Assembly (NCBI GenBank): GCA_029310945.1
Contig: JARJFC010000009.1
Location: 45,922-109,921, forward strand
From: Leptospira sp. 96542
Lineage (GTDB): Bacteria > Spirochaetota > Leptospiria > Leptospirales > Leptospiraceae
Direction: 5' to 3'
Length of the DNA: 64,000 bases
Shown here: piece by piece, positions 45,803 through 55,241 of the stretch
Layout of the letters: each line of letters starts with the position of its first letter
Numbering within the stretch: position 1 is the first letter of the stretch
The notes under the pieces: generated by a model
What the model was told of the DNA's origin: nothing
The model's database searches: none
The model's input: the letters and a program-made list of their open reading frames with translations, nothing else
Position numbers and translations under genes: made by a program

Positions 45803-48800
45803 TTATTGGTACATTGACCTTTCGATAAAGGAAGAGGCTGTGCAACCAGTCGAACCAACATCTTGGATTGTATGGTCTGCATTGACACAGAAGATCTTCC
45901 ACCAGCGATTGGAATGGTTAGGAGCAATGGAGTAATTTCTCACTTCACCCACACTACCTTTGAACACTCGAACGTTTGCACCAGACACACCCATTAGTGC
46001 CTCACCCGACCAATTGTAGATACTATAATATCTGTTTGGTTGGTTCCAAACAGAACCTTGCAGAGTGATGGTTTCTGGACCGTAACCTGTGGTCACATCA
46101 TAATCCAAATTCCCATTGCCAGTGCCCAGTGGAGTCCGATTGTTCCAAACAATCCTTTGGTTGGCTTGGTTTCCATATTGCAAATGGGAGTCCAAATCTC
46201 TAGGTTTTGCACCCCAAGAAAGTACAACCCGCATTTCGTTTTCACCAAGGATTGGGGTGACTAAAATGTTTTGGTTGGCTGGTGTTTCTGAACCTGCCGC
46301 CACGACGGTACGATAAGTTGTCGAATACCCTTCTGTAACAGATGTGCAAGACCCACGTTTGCCACTCCCTGATACTTCGAGAGTGTAATTGCCTGGAGGC
46401 ACACCTGGGATAGCGTAAGAACCATCCGTGGCAGTTGTGACAGCCGCAATGGTGGCTCCGTTTCGATCAATGGCATAGGCACCAGACTTTACATTCACAC
46501 CAGGTCGGATACGAGCCGTTAAGTTACAAACTCCTGTATTGTAAATGGCAGAGAGCGCCCGACCCGAAATGGTTCCGTTGGTTTGGGTTCCTGGAACAAA
46601 TGTAATGATATCAAAATTGGTTGTGGTATCTGTCTGGATGTCTACAATCCCTTCCACTGTTTGGAAACCTGCAGAAACAAACCGAACCTTCCAACGACCA
46701 GCATTGATATTGAAAATGGAGTATTGACTTGTGTTCGAAAAGGTTGTGGAACCCGATTCAATGGAACTCGGCAAAACCCCTGAAGTAGGTCGGATGTTTC
46801 CAGTGTTCGGATCCACCACTTCCAACGAATAAGCATCGAGGAAGGAAAAGCCACCAGGAGTTCGTACAGAACCGGTTAGATGGCCGCGACCAGAATTGGT
46901 AATAACAGGGGTATTGACAGTGACAGTTCCACCGCCCGCACCCACTTCAACGGGAAAGTACGTGGTGATTCCATTTTTTTCCACACGTAAGCTGTATGAA
47001 CCAGGAGAAAGATAAGGGAACGAGAAACCACCATTGGACTGAGATGACAAACTCCCCACAACCTGGTCAGCACCGTTCACCCGTGAAGTAGGAACAGAAC
47101 ATGTAGGAGAATCAAATGTGCCTGAACAATCTCTGTGGACGTCGGCCACAAAATTGCCGGCACTGAAACGACCCAATGTGACTGTGGCACCTGAAACAGA
47201 CTGCGTGGAAATCGCATCGGTCACAGTTCCATTCACAGTAGACCTGGGTGTGTGCACCACGGTTCCTTCCAAATGGTAGGTCACAGGGTTTGACTCATAA
47301 AAATTAGTAGCCACATCGGCATTGTCCAACCGGAGAGAACCCAAAGCCAAATAGGACAATTGGTGACTAGGAGCCGTTCTGTCCACAACCACCAATTGGT
47401 AAGAACTTTGTTTAAAATTGTATTGGTTCGCACTTATTACATCCACAGCGGCCGAACGATCATTGGCTCTGGCAATGGATGGTGAATTGGCTAGGGTTGT
47501 GGCAAGCCCAGTGCCCAAAGCATACAGGGCATACGATACGCGCCCTGTATCATCATTCGTAAAAGGAGCAGGTAAAACAGAAGGCAAGGTCACTACATAA
47601 GAGCTACCATTGAATGCAAATTGACCAGCACTTGTGGTGGTGATATGTGCTAAATTATTTCCGCCAGAATCTGTGTTTCCAAGTAACACAACATACAGAC
47701 CGGATTGGTTCGTGTGGAGGGAATTGACAGTTGGTGCTGAATCTCTCACAGAAATAGAACCAGAGATTTGGGAACGACTCGGAATGCTCACCAAGGAAAC
47801 CGTTCCCGCATTGTAAGGAACACCATTGATGGTTACTTGCAATGGGTTGGATGCGCAAGGTGCCAAATTCGAACCACAGTAATTTTCAAAGCCAGGAGCG
47901 GATATATAGTACGACCACACCCCACTCGCTGCCAAGAAGGAAACTTCCTTGGTGATTGGATTCACTTCATAGAGTTTGTTACCATAAGTTTGGTAGTTCC
48001 ATGGACCTGCTCCTTGGTTTGCCACCAAACACGCGGCCGTTGGGTTTAAGGCACAAGAACATACTGCATTGGAAGGGTTGGTAGCACAATTGACACCCGC
48101 CACAGAACTCATTGCTTCGACAATCCAAAGTTTGATGGCATTTCCTAGTTGAGGGTCATCTTTTAAATAAACAATGCGGGAAGGAGCTTGTGTGCTCGCA
48201 GGCCGAACATTGATAACAGAACCTGGAATATGATTTTGGTTTTCATCCTTCACATAACCAAGGACTGGTGCAGGTTTTGCGACCACGTAAATTGGCTCGG
48301 TCAAATTCACTTGTTTGACCCCACCTGTGGGTGCTGCCATGAACATAAAAGAACGGGATGCTGTGAAAAAATAAGGACTGGATACTTCCACAGTGAAGAC
48401 CCCATTTGATAAATAACTACCTTCGATTTGGAAAGCTCCATTGCCAGTGAGGTCTGTTGTGTAGAGGATTGCCCCATGTTGGTTTTTCAATTTGATTTCA
48501 AAAACAGAAGTTGAATCAGTAGCGACGGCTCCATTCAGTACAGTTCCCGCAAGGAGAAGATCACTTTCTGTGGCAGCCATCCAAGGTAGACTTGTCTCGC
48601 CCAGGTCAATATAGGTCACAGTGTTTGGATTGGTACCAGGAAAAGTGTAGTGGATGGAATCGGATGAATTTCCAAAAGGTTGGCCTGCCACTTCGACAGC
48701 AGAACCAGAATACACAACGGTGTAATTTCCATTGGGAAGGGGACTTATTGAAATGGAATAGTTCCCATTGCCATCAGAAACTCCAGACCCAACAACGTTT

Positions 48801-49534
48801 CCATTTTGATCACGGATTTCAATGACCACACCGGCAACAGGACCCGAAGGGATGTTCACACCATCACCTGTAAAACCTGGGCTTGTGATCACACCATTGA
48901 AAACGACTGGACCTTGGTTGTAATACAACCTTTCGGCTGTTAGATCCCCGACGTTCACGAGTGTGGAAGGAGTTTGTGTGGGATCAAAAACATAAGAAAA
49001 GTCTTGGTAAGCATAATTCAAACCAAAACCAGTATTTATCAGAACACGATAATTATTATTTGGGAGGTCAGCAATGTCGAATTGGAAACTTCCGTTTGCG
49101 TTTGCCGTCTGTGAAGCCACAAGGGTAGTTGTATCCCCATTCGCAACTTCAATTCGCACATTGATATTTGTTAGATCAACACAGTTCGGCGCGCTCGGGG
49201 CACCGACCATACCACAAACGTCGGTGGCAGGAACTCCAGACACCACAGGGACAATCCGTCCGAATACCCTTGCTGCTCCATGGTTCGCCACTTCTTGGTT
49301 GGAACCATTGCCTGGAACTTGGCCTGGGTCTGTCGGAGTGACACCGTCGCTCGGGTCAGGGAGAGGGACACCGTTTGAATCGGGAGGGGTATCGAGACCA
49401 GTGGTGGTGGTATCAGAAACTGCGCCCCCCATACCCAATAAAAACCAAAATGGCATAGACTTTTTCTTTTTGGAGCAACCAACAAAAGCCAAAAGAATCA
49501 GAACGAGAAAAATGAATAGTCCCCGTGTGCGCAT
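45803..49534 (-). CDS. Giant lipoprotein with carboxypeptidase-regulatory-like repeats and YfaP-like C-terminus
   Basis: A 1243-residue protein. The signal peptide ends FVGC, with the lipid-modified Cys at residue 20 followed by SKKKKSM. The body has many beta-sandwich units of the carboxypeptidase-regulatory (CarboxypepD_reg) type, recognisable by GNYSISISPLPNGNYTVVYSG, GGFSFPYLSPGSYSLRVEKNG and YAIPGVPPGNYTLEVSG. The last about 150 residues (VVLSWGAKPRDLDSHLQY, then a closing Cys-rich tail) look like the YfaP/DUF2135 domain. It is probably surface-exposed. Ligand and role unknown. Confidence 0.8.
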   Translation of the reverse strand: MRTRGLFIFLVLILLAFVGCSKKKKSMPFWFLLGMGGAVSDTTTTGLDTPPDSNGVPLPDPSDGVTPTDPGQVPGNGSNQEVANHGAARVFGRIVPVVSGVPATDVCGMVGAPSAPNCVDLTNINVRIEVANGDTTTLVASQTANANGSFQFDIADLPNNNYRVLINTGFGLNYAYQDFSYVFDPTQTPSTLVNVGDLTAERLYYNQGPVVFNGVITSPGFTGDGVNIPSGPVAGVVIEIRDQNGNVVGSGVSDGNGNYSISISPLPNGNYTVVYSGSAVEVAGQPFGNSSDSIHYTFPGTNPNTVTYIDLGETSLPWMAATESDLLLAGTVLNGAVATDSTSVFEIKLKNQHGAILYTTDLTGNGAFQIEGSYLSNGVFTVEVSSPYFFTASRSFMFMAAPTGGVKQVNLTEPIYVVAKPAPVLGYVKDENQNHIPGSVINVRPASTQAPSRIVYLKDDPQLGNAIKLWIVEAMSSVAGVNCATNPSNAVCSCALNPTAACLVANQGAGPWNYQTYGNKLYEVNPITKEVSFLAASGVWSYYISAPGFENYCGSNLAPCASNPLQVTINGVPYNAGTVSLVSIPSRSQISGSISVRDSAPTVNSLHTNQSGLYVVLLGNTDSGGNNLAHITTTSAGQFAFNGSSYVVTLPSVLPAPFTNDDTGRVSYALYALGTGLATTLANSPSIARANDRSAAVDVISANQYNFKQSSYQLVVVDRTAPSHQLSYLALGSLRLDNADVATNFYESNPVTYHLEGTVVHTPRSTVNGTVTDAISTQSVSGATVTLGRFSAGNFVADVHRDCSGTFDSPTCSVPTSRVNGADQVVGSLSSQSNGGFSFPYLSPGSYSLRVEKNGITTYFPVEVGAGGGTVTVNTPVITNSGRGHLTGSVRTPGGFSFLDAYSLEVVDPNTGNIRPTSGVLPSSIESGSTTFSNTSQYSIFNINAGRWKVRFVSAGFQTVEGIVDIQTDTTTNFDIITFVPGTQTNGTISGRALSAIYNTGVCNLTARIRPGVNVKSGAYAIDRNGATIAAVTTATDGSYAIPGVPPGNYTLEVSGSGKRGSCTSVTEGYSTTYRTVVAAGSETPANQNILVTPILGENEMRVVLSWGAKPRDLDSHLQYGNQANQRIVWNNRTPLGTGNGNLDYDVTTGYGPETITLQGSVWNQPNRYYSIYNWSGEALMGVSGANVRVFKGSVGEVRNYSIAPNHSNRWWKIFCVNADHTIQDVGSTGCTASSFIERSMYQ

Positions 49535-49782
49535 ATATGTACCTCGAAAAAAAAAGTTTCGCTTTGTGGCTTAGGTGCCACTGTCCTTTTCAATTGCTTC
49601 GGGAAAAACCTAAGGATCTCCAGAATTAAATCATTTGTAGTCCGTTCCCGTACAGAATTCAAACGTTTTTTAGAAAATCTGCCTATTTTTTTCGCAAATT
49701 TAGTGATTTCCTCCAAGAATTGCGGAGGAGTACGGAATTTGGATTGTTTTCCCAAGTGGATTCGCCCCAATCGTTCCCAAGA

Positions 49783-51000
49783 ATGCCCTCCGATTGGATC
49801 CCCCTTGTAACCTGGAAACTCCTCCTCATTCCCTTCACTTACGGGTTTGTGGGATGGGTGACAAACTGGCTCGCCCTCAAAATGACTTTCTATCCCATCC
49901 AATTTTGGGGGCTCCCCCCCTACCTAGGCTGGCAAGGCATCATCCCTCGTAAGGCGCATAAAATGGCCAGTAAGTCTGTGGATGTGATCACGGAAAGACT
50001 CCTCAATATCAGAGAGGTATTTTTAAAAGTAGACCCCAAAAAAGCTGAGAAATTATTTTTGCCACTTCTTGAGCCTAATATCCGATATACGATGAAGGAA
50101 TTTGCGGACAGTTTGGATCCAAATCTTTGGGAACTTCTCCCAAAACTCGTAAAGGAAGAAATTTATCATAAAGTAAAACGTGAAAGTGCGATAACCATTC
50201 GTAAGGTAATCCAAAAACTCCAAATGGACATCGAAGCTTTATTTGATGTAAAAACTCTGGTTCTAAAAAAATTATCTGGCGATAACGTAAGTTTGGTTGT
50301 GGAAATGTTCCAAGAAGTGGGTGCCCCAGAGTTCACCTTCATAGAACGATCAGGTTTTTATTTCGGATTTTTGCTCGGTTGTATCCAGATGGTATTTATG
50401 GTATTTTTTCCTATACCTTGGACAATGCCCATCCAAGGAGTGATTGTAGGTTATCTTACAAACTACTTAGCTTTGGAAATGATATTTCGACCATTACTCC
50501 CCAAAAAATACTTTGGATTGTTTACATACCAAGGTTTGTTTTTAAAAAGACAAACAGAGGTTTCCAGATTGTATTCCAAACTTGTGAGTGAAAAAATCCT
50601 CACACCCAAAAATATATTACAGGAATTAGTGTTTGGAAAAGCATCTGTAGAAATAGCCGAACTCATCCGAAACGAAGTGATAAAACATGTAGATCAAATT
50701 TCAATATTAGCAAAACCAATGTTATTTGCTACTGGCAAATTAGATAGTTTCGAATCTGCAAAAGAAAGAATCGCAAATGTGATGACATCCAATGCAATTG
50801 AAAATTCAATGCATTTGGAAAAATATTTAGGCGAAGCACTAGATTTAGAAAAAATGATGGGAGATCGAATGAGTGCACTCCCCCCAAAAGAATATGAATC
50901 CATATTACGATCGGCCTTCCAAGAAGATGAGATGTTACTTATCCTTGTGGGTGCGGCTTTGGGAGCTTTTGTGGGTTGGATGCAGATGGTGTTTTTATAA
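49783..51000 (+). CDS. DUF445-family membrane protein
   Basis: The frame opens at 49720, but the ATG at 49783 (MPSDWIPLVTWKLLLIPFTY) gives the family start; 405 residues. The signature GFVGWVTNWLALKMTFYPIQFWG is at the N-terminus, and a second one, VIVGYLTNYLALEMIFRPLLPKKYFG, is in the middle. Two membrane segments lie at each of these and one at the C-terminus (LILVGAALGAFVGWMQMVFL). DUF445 proteins have been described in other bacteria as envelope proteins. Function unknown. It ends one base inside the following epimerase gene. Confidence 0.75.
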   Translation: MPSDWIPLVTWKLLLIPFTYGFVGWVTNWLALKMTFYPIQFWGLPPYLGWQGIIPRKAHKMASKSVDVITERLLNIREVFLKVDPKKAEKLFLPLLEPNIRYTMKEFADSLDPNLWELLPKLVKEEIYHKVKRESAITIRKVIQKLQMDIEALFDVKTLVLKKLSGDNVSLVVEMFQEVGAPEFTFIERSGFYFGFLLGCIQMVFMVFFPIPWTMPIQGVIVGYLTNYLALEMIFRPLLPKKYFGLFTYQGLFLKRQTEVSRLYSKLVSEKILTPKNILQELVFGKASVEIAELIRNEVIKHVDQISILAKPMLFATGKLDSFESAKERIANVMTSNAIENSMHLEKYLGEALDLEKMMGDRMSALPPKEYESILRSAFQEDEMLLILVGAALGAFVGWMQMVFL

Positions 51001-51971
51001 TGGAAAAAATAATTCTCGTAACTGGTGGATCTGGTGTCATTGGGAGTTTATTTCTCCCCAAACTACTTTTAGAATACAAAGTTCTGGCCATTGGAACAAA
51101 CCACTCTGCATTTCCAGAATCCATCAGGTTTCACAAAAATTTTAAATTTTATGAAAGGGATTTAGCCAAAATAAACTCGCCAGAAGATTTTTTGATCCAA
51201 GAGCAACCAGACTTAATTTGGCATATGGCTGCGGTTGTGTCAGGCAGTAAAGTTTCGGAAGCGTTGTATCATAAAATCAATGTCGAATCCACCAAACACT
51301 TACTAACTTTCGCAAAAAAAAATAATGTAAAACATTTTGGGTTCCTTAGTTCAATCACTGTATACGGATCCAAAAACCAAAATTTAGAAATTATTAGCCC
51401 AAGGGAAGGGACAACCATTTATGCAAAAACCAAAATCCTGGCTGAAGATTTGATTTTTGGTTCTGGTATTCCGTATTCCATTTTTCGACTAGCAAGTGTT
51501 TACGGAGGGAGTTCCAAAAGTTTTGTTTCAAAACTCACCCAGTTGTTTCGAAAAAAAATCTACCCCTATGTGGAAACAAAACGAAAAAAATCGATAGTAC
51601 ATTTAGAGGATGTGGTGGAAGCCCTCCTTCATTGGACAAACCAAAGCCTAACGGGAAAACCCACCCAACCAATTTATGTCTTATCTCACCCAGCTTCTGT
51701 CACAATTTCAGACGTTCTCACTGCTTACAAACTAGCGAATCCACAAAAGAAATTCCTCATCCCCATTCCGGTCGGTGGGGTTTTTGCTTTTTTAATCCAA
51801 TTTTTATTCCGAACCCTCGCCTACGTAAAGAGGAAACCTTACCACGGATCGCCACTCACCCCCATTCTGGAATCCATTGAGGTGTATGACGCCGCATCTT
51901 GGAAAAAACTAGAACAAGAACCCAAATGGGATTTACGAAAAGCAATGGACTCTCTATCAATTTTACGGTAG
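51000..51971 (+). CDS. NAD-dependent epimerase/dehydratase (extended SDR)
   Basis: A 323-residue Rossmann protein. ILVTGGSGVIGSLFLPKLL is the NAD-binding TGxxGxxG. The catalytic Tyr-x3-Lys is in TTIYAKTKILAE. It also has HLEDVVEALL, typical of nucleotide-sugar epimerases. The start ATG shares its A with the stop of the DUF445 gene (TAATG). The substrate is unknown: it could act on a nucleotide sugar, or be a 3-beta-hydroxysteroid-type or flavonol-reductase-type enzyme. Confidence 0.83.
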   Translation: MEKIILVTGGSGVIGSLFLPKLLLEYKVLAIGTNHSAFPESIRFHKNFKFYERDLAKINSPEDFLIQEQPDLIWHMAAVVSGSKVSEALYHKINVESTKHLLTFAKKNNVKHFGFLSSITVYGSKNQNLEIISPREGTTIYAKTKILAEDLIFGSGIPYSIFRLASVYGGSSKSFVSKLTQLFRKKIYPYVETKRKKSIVHLEDVVEALLHWTNQSLTGKPTQPIYVLSHPASVTISDVLTAYKLANPQKKFLIPIPVGGVFAFLIQFLFRTLAYVKRKPYHGSPLTPILESIEVYDAASWKKLEQEPKWDLRKAMDSLSILR

Positions 51972-51992
51972 GATGGGACCGATACTCATTGT

Positions 51993-52787
51993 ATGAAATT
52001 GCGTTTTTTTACATTCATCATTTGTTTTGGACTCATTCTTCCTCTGAGTGCGGCTACTTGGGTGGAAGATTCTTTAGGGGTTTCGTTTGAGTTCCCTCGT
52101 GGCTGGATGAAGGCAGTGCAAAGGCATCCAGAAACAGCCAAAATCCAATTTGCGAAGAGCAACCGAGAGGCAGTCTTACAAATTGATGCGGTCAAACGTA
52201 CCAAGGATTATGATATCGACCGTTTCATAGAAGAAACGGTCGATACTTTCCTAGCCAAATACCCCGACCTAAAAGTGGTGCGAGAAAAAAATGTAGAAAA
52301 TGACGTACTCGGCTTTGACGAATCGGTCTTTCTCGTGATGCACTATAAGGAACATAAAACCCTCATCACAACTCGTTTCGTTTTCCATAGAAAGGGAAAT
52401 ATATACTACGTCCTCCAGGCAAAAACTCCCAGGAGTCAATTCACGAAGTATGCAAAGGATTTGGATTTGGTGATGAAATCCTTCAAACGAGAGTCACGCC
52501 CAAGAAACCGTTGGAGAAACGATAGCCTGGGCTACCTCGACCCAAAAAAAGAAGAAAAAATCATCCAATACATTTCCATCACCATTCGCCCGATCGAAAC
52601 CTATAAACAAGACAATCCTCAGAAAATAAGGCAAGAAGACAATTGGTTGTTTTCTGTGGAAGGACACGAACCACCAAAAACAGGCGAGTGGGAGACAAAT
52701 ACAAACCCTGAGACCCCACCAAAAGAAGGATCCGTTACCCCTGAAGTGGGTGATGAACCCCTCATCCCCCCTTCCCAAAGCCTATGA
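51993..52787 (+). CDS. Exported protein of unknown function
   Basis: A 264-residue protein with a signal peptide (MKLRFFTFIICFGLILPLSA, then ATWVED). The mature part starts with SLGVSFEFPRGWM and continues with alternating beta-strand blocks (ETAKIQFAKSNREAVLQIDA, ETVDTFLAKYPDLKVV), which resemble the PsbP/DUF1795 fold of exported proteins. The C-terminus is Pro/Glu-rich and disordered. Function unknown. Confidence 0.68.
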   Translation: MKLRFFTFIICFGLILPLSAATWVEDSLGVSFEFPRGWMKAVQRHPETAKIQFAKSNREAVLQIDAVKRTKDYDIDRFIEETVDTFLAKYPDLKVVREKNVENDVLGFDESVFLVMHYKEHKTLITTRFVFHRKGNIYYVLQAKTPRSQFTKYAKDLDLVMKSFKRESRPRNRWRNDSLGYLDPKKEEKIIQYISITIRPIETYKQDNPQKIRQEDNWLFSVEGHEPPKTGEWETNTNPETPPKEGSVTPEVGDEPLIPPSQSL

Positions 52788-52882
52788 GCAGATTCTAAAT
52801 TCCACTTGGGTTCGATTTTTACCAAATCGGCCAATCTGTGGATTTTTTTGGTTGCAGGATTTGGTGGTGGATTGGACTTTAG

Positions 52883-52898
52883 ATCGTATATCTACGAT
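52883..52898. promoter_or_regulatory. Palindromic operator candidate of the ars operon
   Basis: ATCGTA-TATC-TACGAT is a perfect 6-4-6 inverted repeat 5 bases before the ATG of the arsR-like gene (52904). ArsR-family repressors bind short inverted repeats over their own promoter. By position this is the likely binding site of the encoded regulator, so the operon would be auto-regulated and derepressed by As(III). This is inferred from the repeat and gene order. Confidence 0.6.
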
Positions 52899-52903
52899 AA
52901 ACG

Positions 52904-53248
52904 ATGGCGAACAATAAAAAGACAGAATTCCCGAAAGAAGACCAATTGGTCTCTGAATTTACCAAACTCCTCGCACACCCAGCACGCCTAATCATTCTTA
53001 AAGTTCTCGCCGAACGTAGATCCTGCGTATGTGGCGAAATTGTAGAAGTTTTGCCCTTAGCACAGGCAACTGTTTCCCAACACCTAAAAGAATTAAAATT
53101 GGGTGGGCTCATCAAAGGCGAGATTGAAGGTAATTTGTCCTGTTATTGCATTGATTGGGAGAATTTAGAACGGGCAAAATCGGAATTGGATTTTTATTTT
53201 TCCCAACTGATAAATTTAAGATCAGACAAGAAGGAGAACTGTTGTTAG
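52904..53248 (+). CDS. arsR: ArsR/SmtB-family metalloregulator
   Basis: A 114-residue winged-helix repressor. The start of the domain is FTKLLAHPARLIILKVLAER, and RSCVCGEIVEVLP carries the CVC metal-binding motif in the alpha-3 helix, as in arsenic-responsive ArsR. The recognition helix follows: LAQATVSQHLKELKLGGLI. A C-terminal KKENCC adds two further cysteines. It is the first gene of arsR-arsC-DUF6428-acr3; arsC starts at the next base after its stop. Confidence 0.93.
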   Translation: MANNKKTEFPKEDQLVSEFTKLLAHPARLIILKVLAERRSCVCGEIVEVLPLAQATVSQHLKELKLGGLIKGEIEGNLSCYCIDWENLERAKSELDFYFSQLINLRSDKKENCC

Positions 53249-53671
53249 ATGGAAAAGAAAAATATTTTGATTTTATGTACAGGAAATAGTTGCCGGAGTC
53301 AAATAGCAGAAGGTTGGATGCGTCATTTCGGCAAGGAGAAAGTAAATGTATACAGCGCTGGCATCGAAACTCATGGTGTCAACCCCCGAGCCATCCAAAT
53401 AATGAAGGAAGCAGGGATAAATATTTCCAACCACACTTCCAATCATATCGATGAATACAAGGATATCCAATTTGATTTTATGATCACAGTTTGTGATCAT
53501 GCCAAAGAAAATTGCCCTTACTTCCCATCACAAGCAAAACGATTCCATCATAATTTTTCTGATCCATCAAAACTCAAAGGAACAGAAATAGAAATTATGG
53601 CGGCCTTTGCAAAAACGAGAAATGAAATTAGAGATTATTGCGAAAGGTTTATCAAAGAGGAGATCGGGTAA
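53249..53671 (+). CDS. arsC: Thioredoxin-dependent arsenate reductase ArsC
   Basis: A 140-residue low-molecular-weight phosphatase-fold enzyme reducing arsenate to arsenite. The active-site P-loop is ILCTGNSCRSQIAEG (Cys10-x5-Arg). The two resolving cysteines are in FMITVCDHAKENCPYFP, as in the thioredoxin-coupled class. RNEIRDYCERFIKEE ends the protein. It lies between arsR (0 bases) and the DUF6428 gene (4 bases). Confidence 0.95.
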   Translation: MEKKNILILCTGNSCRSQIAEGWMRHFGKEKVNVYSAGIETHGVNPRAIQIMKEAGINISNHTSNHIDEYKDIQFDFMITVCDHAKENCPYFPSQAKRFHHNFSDPSKLKGTEIEIMAAFAKTRNEIRDYCERFIKEEIG

Positions 53672-53675
53672 AAAT

Positions 53676-54197
53676 ATGCAACTAACTTGGAAAAATTTTT
53701 CTGAAATACTAAACCAAAATTCAAATTTAGATTTGCGATTTATATACAATGAAAACCAGTTGATAACATCCGATTATCATATCACAGAATTTAAATTGGC
53801 CAAAATTCAATCAGTGAATTGTGGTGGAAACACAGATACCTGGAATGAAATCATTTTACAAGTATTAGAACCAAACAAAGTCCTAAACAAAGGAAACTTA
53901 CCTGTTTCTAAACTTTTATCCATTTCAAAAATTGTTGAAAATAAAATTCAAATACCAAAAGACTCTGTCTTACGAATCGAATTTGGAAATTCTCATTTGG
54001 CAATGAGGCAATTTTTTGTAAAAAATTTGGACATAACTGAATCTTCCGTCATCGTTCGTTTGGAAAATGGCGAACCAGAATGTAAAGCCTCTAGTGTTTG
54101 TAGTCTGCCAGATGAATCCGCAAAACAAATAAGTTCGTGTTGTGGCTTAAAAAACGTAGATGAAAATACAAAACCAGAAAAAGCAGGTTGTTGTTAG
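53676..54197 (+). CDS. DUF6428 protein of the arsenic operon
   Basis: A 173-residue protein starting at ATG 53676; the frame extends upstream through the arsC gene. It contains the family core HITEFKLAKIQSVNCGGNTD with TWNEIILQVLE, and a C-terminal tail with three Cys pairs/clusters (ASSVC, SSCCGLKN, AGCC). Proteins of this family occur in arsenic operons next to arsC and acr3. The Cys-rich tail suggests a metalloid chaperone or sensor; that is inferred. acr3 follows with 0 bases. Confidence 0.8.
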   Translation: MQLTWKNFSEILNQNSNLDLRFIYNENQLITSDYHITEFKLAKIQSVNCGGNTDTWNEIILQVLEPNKVLNKGNLPVSKLLSISKIVENKIQIPKDSVLRIEFGNSHLAMRQFFVKNLDITESSVIVRLENGEPECKASSVCSLPDESAKQISSCCGLKNVDENTKPEKAGCC

Positions 54198-55241
54198 GTG
54201 AAAAATCTAAACTTTTTGGATCGTTACTTAACTATTTGGATTTTTTCAGCAATCGGCCTTGGCATTTCGATTGGAAATTATTTTCCTAATTTTGTTCTTG
54301 GTTTTTCTGAGCTTTCTTTTGGAAATACGAACATTCCTCTTGCCATCGGACTCATCCTTATGATGTACCCGCCGCTCGCAAAAGTGAAGTATCAAAATTT
54401 AGGAAAAGTTTTTACCGATTTAAAACTTTTATCATTATCCCTTGTTTTGAATTGGATCATTGGACCAATCCTAATGTTTGTTTTGGCAATTTTGTTTCTG
54501 CCCAATCACAACGAATATATGATTGGCCTTATTCTCATTGGTCTTGCACGATGCATTGCTATGGTTATCGTCTGGAATGAACTTGCGGGAGGTGATAGAG
54601 AATATGCGGCTGGGCTCGTGGCTTTAAATAGTATTTTCCAAGTATTTTTTTATAGTTTTTATGCATACATTTTCCTTACCGTTTTGCCACCGTTATTTGG
54701 CATTAAAGGAAACATAATAAACATTCAAATATTAGACATTGCAGAAACGGTGAGTTTATACTTAGGGATTCCATTTCTTTTTGGATTTTTATCCAGAGTT
54801 ATAATCGTAAAATTAAAATCGGAAGAATATTATGAATCGGTATTTTTGAAAACCATTTCCCCGATAACACTACTTTCATTACTCTTTACGATTGTTTTTA
54901 TGTTCAGTCTCAAGGGTGGAATGATAGTTAGTTTAACAAAAGATGTTCTACTAGTTTCAATCCCGCTAACTTTGTATTTTATTTTGATGTTTTTTATTAG
55001 CCTTTGGATAGGAAAAAAATTAGGTGTGGATTATGCAAAAAACACATCGATTGCCTTTACCGCCACAGGAAACAATTTTGAATTGGCCATTGCCGTCGCC
55101 ATAGGTGTTTTTGGAATCGGAAGTGGTGTTGCATTTGTTGGTGTCATTGGGCCACTCATCGAAGTACCTGCCCTCATTATACTTGTAAAATTTTCCATTT
55201 GGTTCAGAGACAGAACAAAGAAGGAATGGAACAAAAGCTAA
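54198..55241 (+). CDS. acr3: Arsenite efflux permease ACR3
   Basis: A 347-residue permease of the ACR3/BASS family with about ten hydrophobic segments. [45 protein letters not shown] and the C-terminal [20 protein letters not shown] are the conserved blocks; the Cys in GLARCIAMV is the conserved arsenite-binding residue. It exports As(III) made by ArsC. It starts with GTG at 54198 immediately after the upstream stop. The stop overlaps the convergent diguanylate cyclase gene (CTAA). Confidence 0.95.
   Translation: MKNLNFLDRYLTIWIFSAIGLGISIGNYFPNFVLGFSELSFGNTNIPLAIGLILMMYPPLAKVKYQNLGKVFTDLKLLSLSLVLNWIIGPILMFVLAILFLPNHNEYMIGLILIGLARCIAMVIVWNELAGGDREYAAGLVALNSIFQVFFYSFYAYIFLTVLPPLFGIKGNIINIQILDIAETVSLYLGIPFLFGFLSRVIIVKLKSEEYYESVFLKTISPITLLSLLFTIVFMFSLKGGMIVSLTKDVLLVSIPLTLYFILMFFISLWIGKKLGVDYAKNTSIAFTATGNNFELAIAVAIGVFGIGSGVAFVGVIGPLIEVPALIILVKFSIWFRDRTKKEWNKS

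Noticed and set aside
49074..49574. 166-residue open frame on plus strand
   Set aside because: Antisense to the start of the giant lipoprotein; Pro/Ser-rich shadow sequence.
52823..52854. Possible terminator after the exported-protein gene
   Set aside because: The best stem is only about five pairs with a long loop, although a T-run follows; too weak to call.
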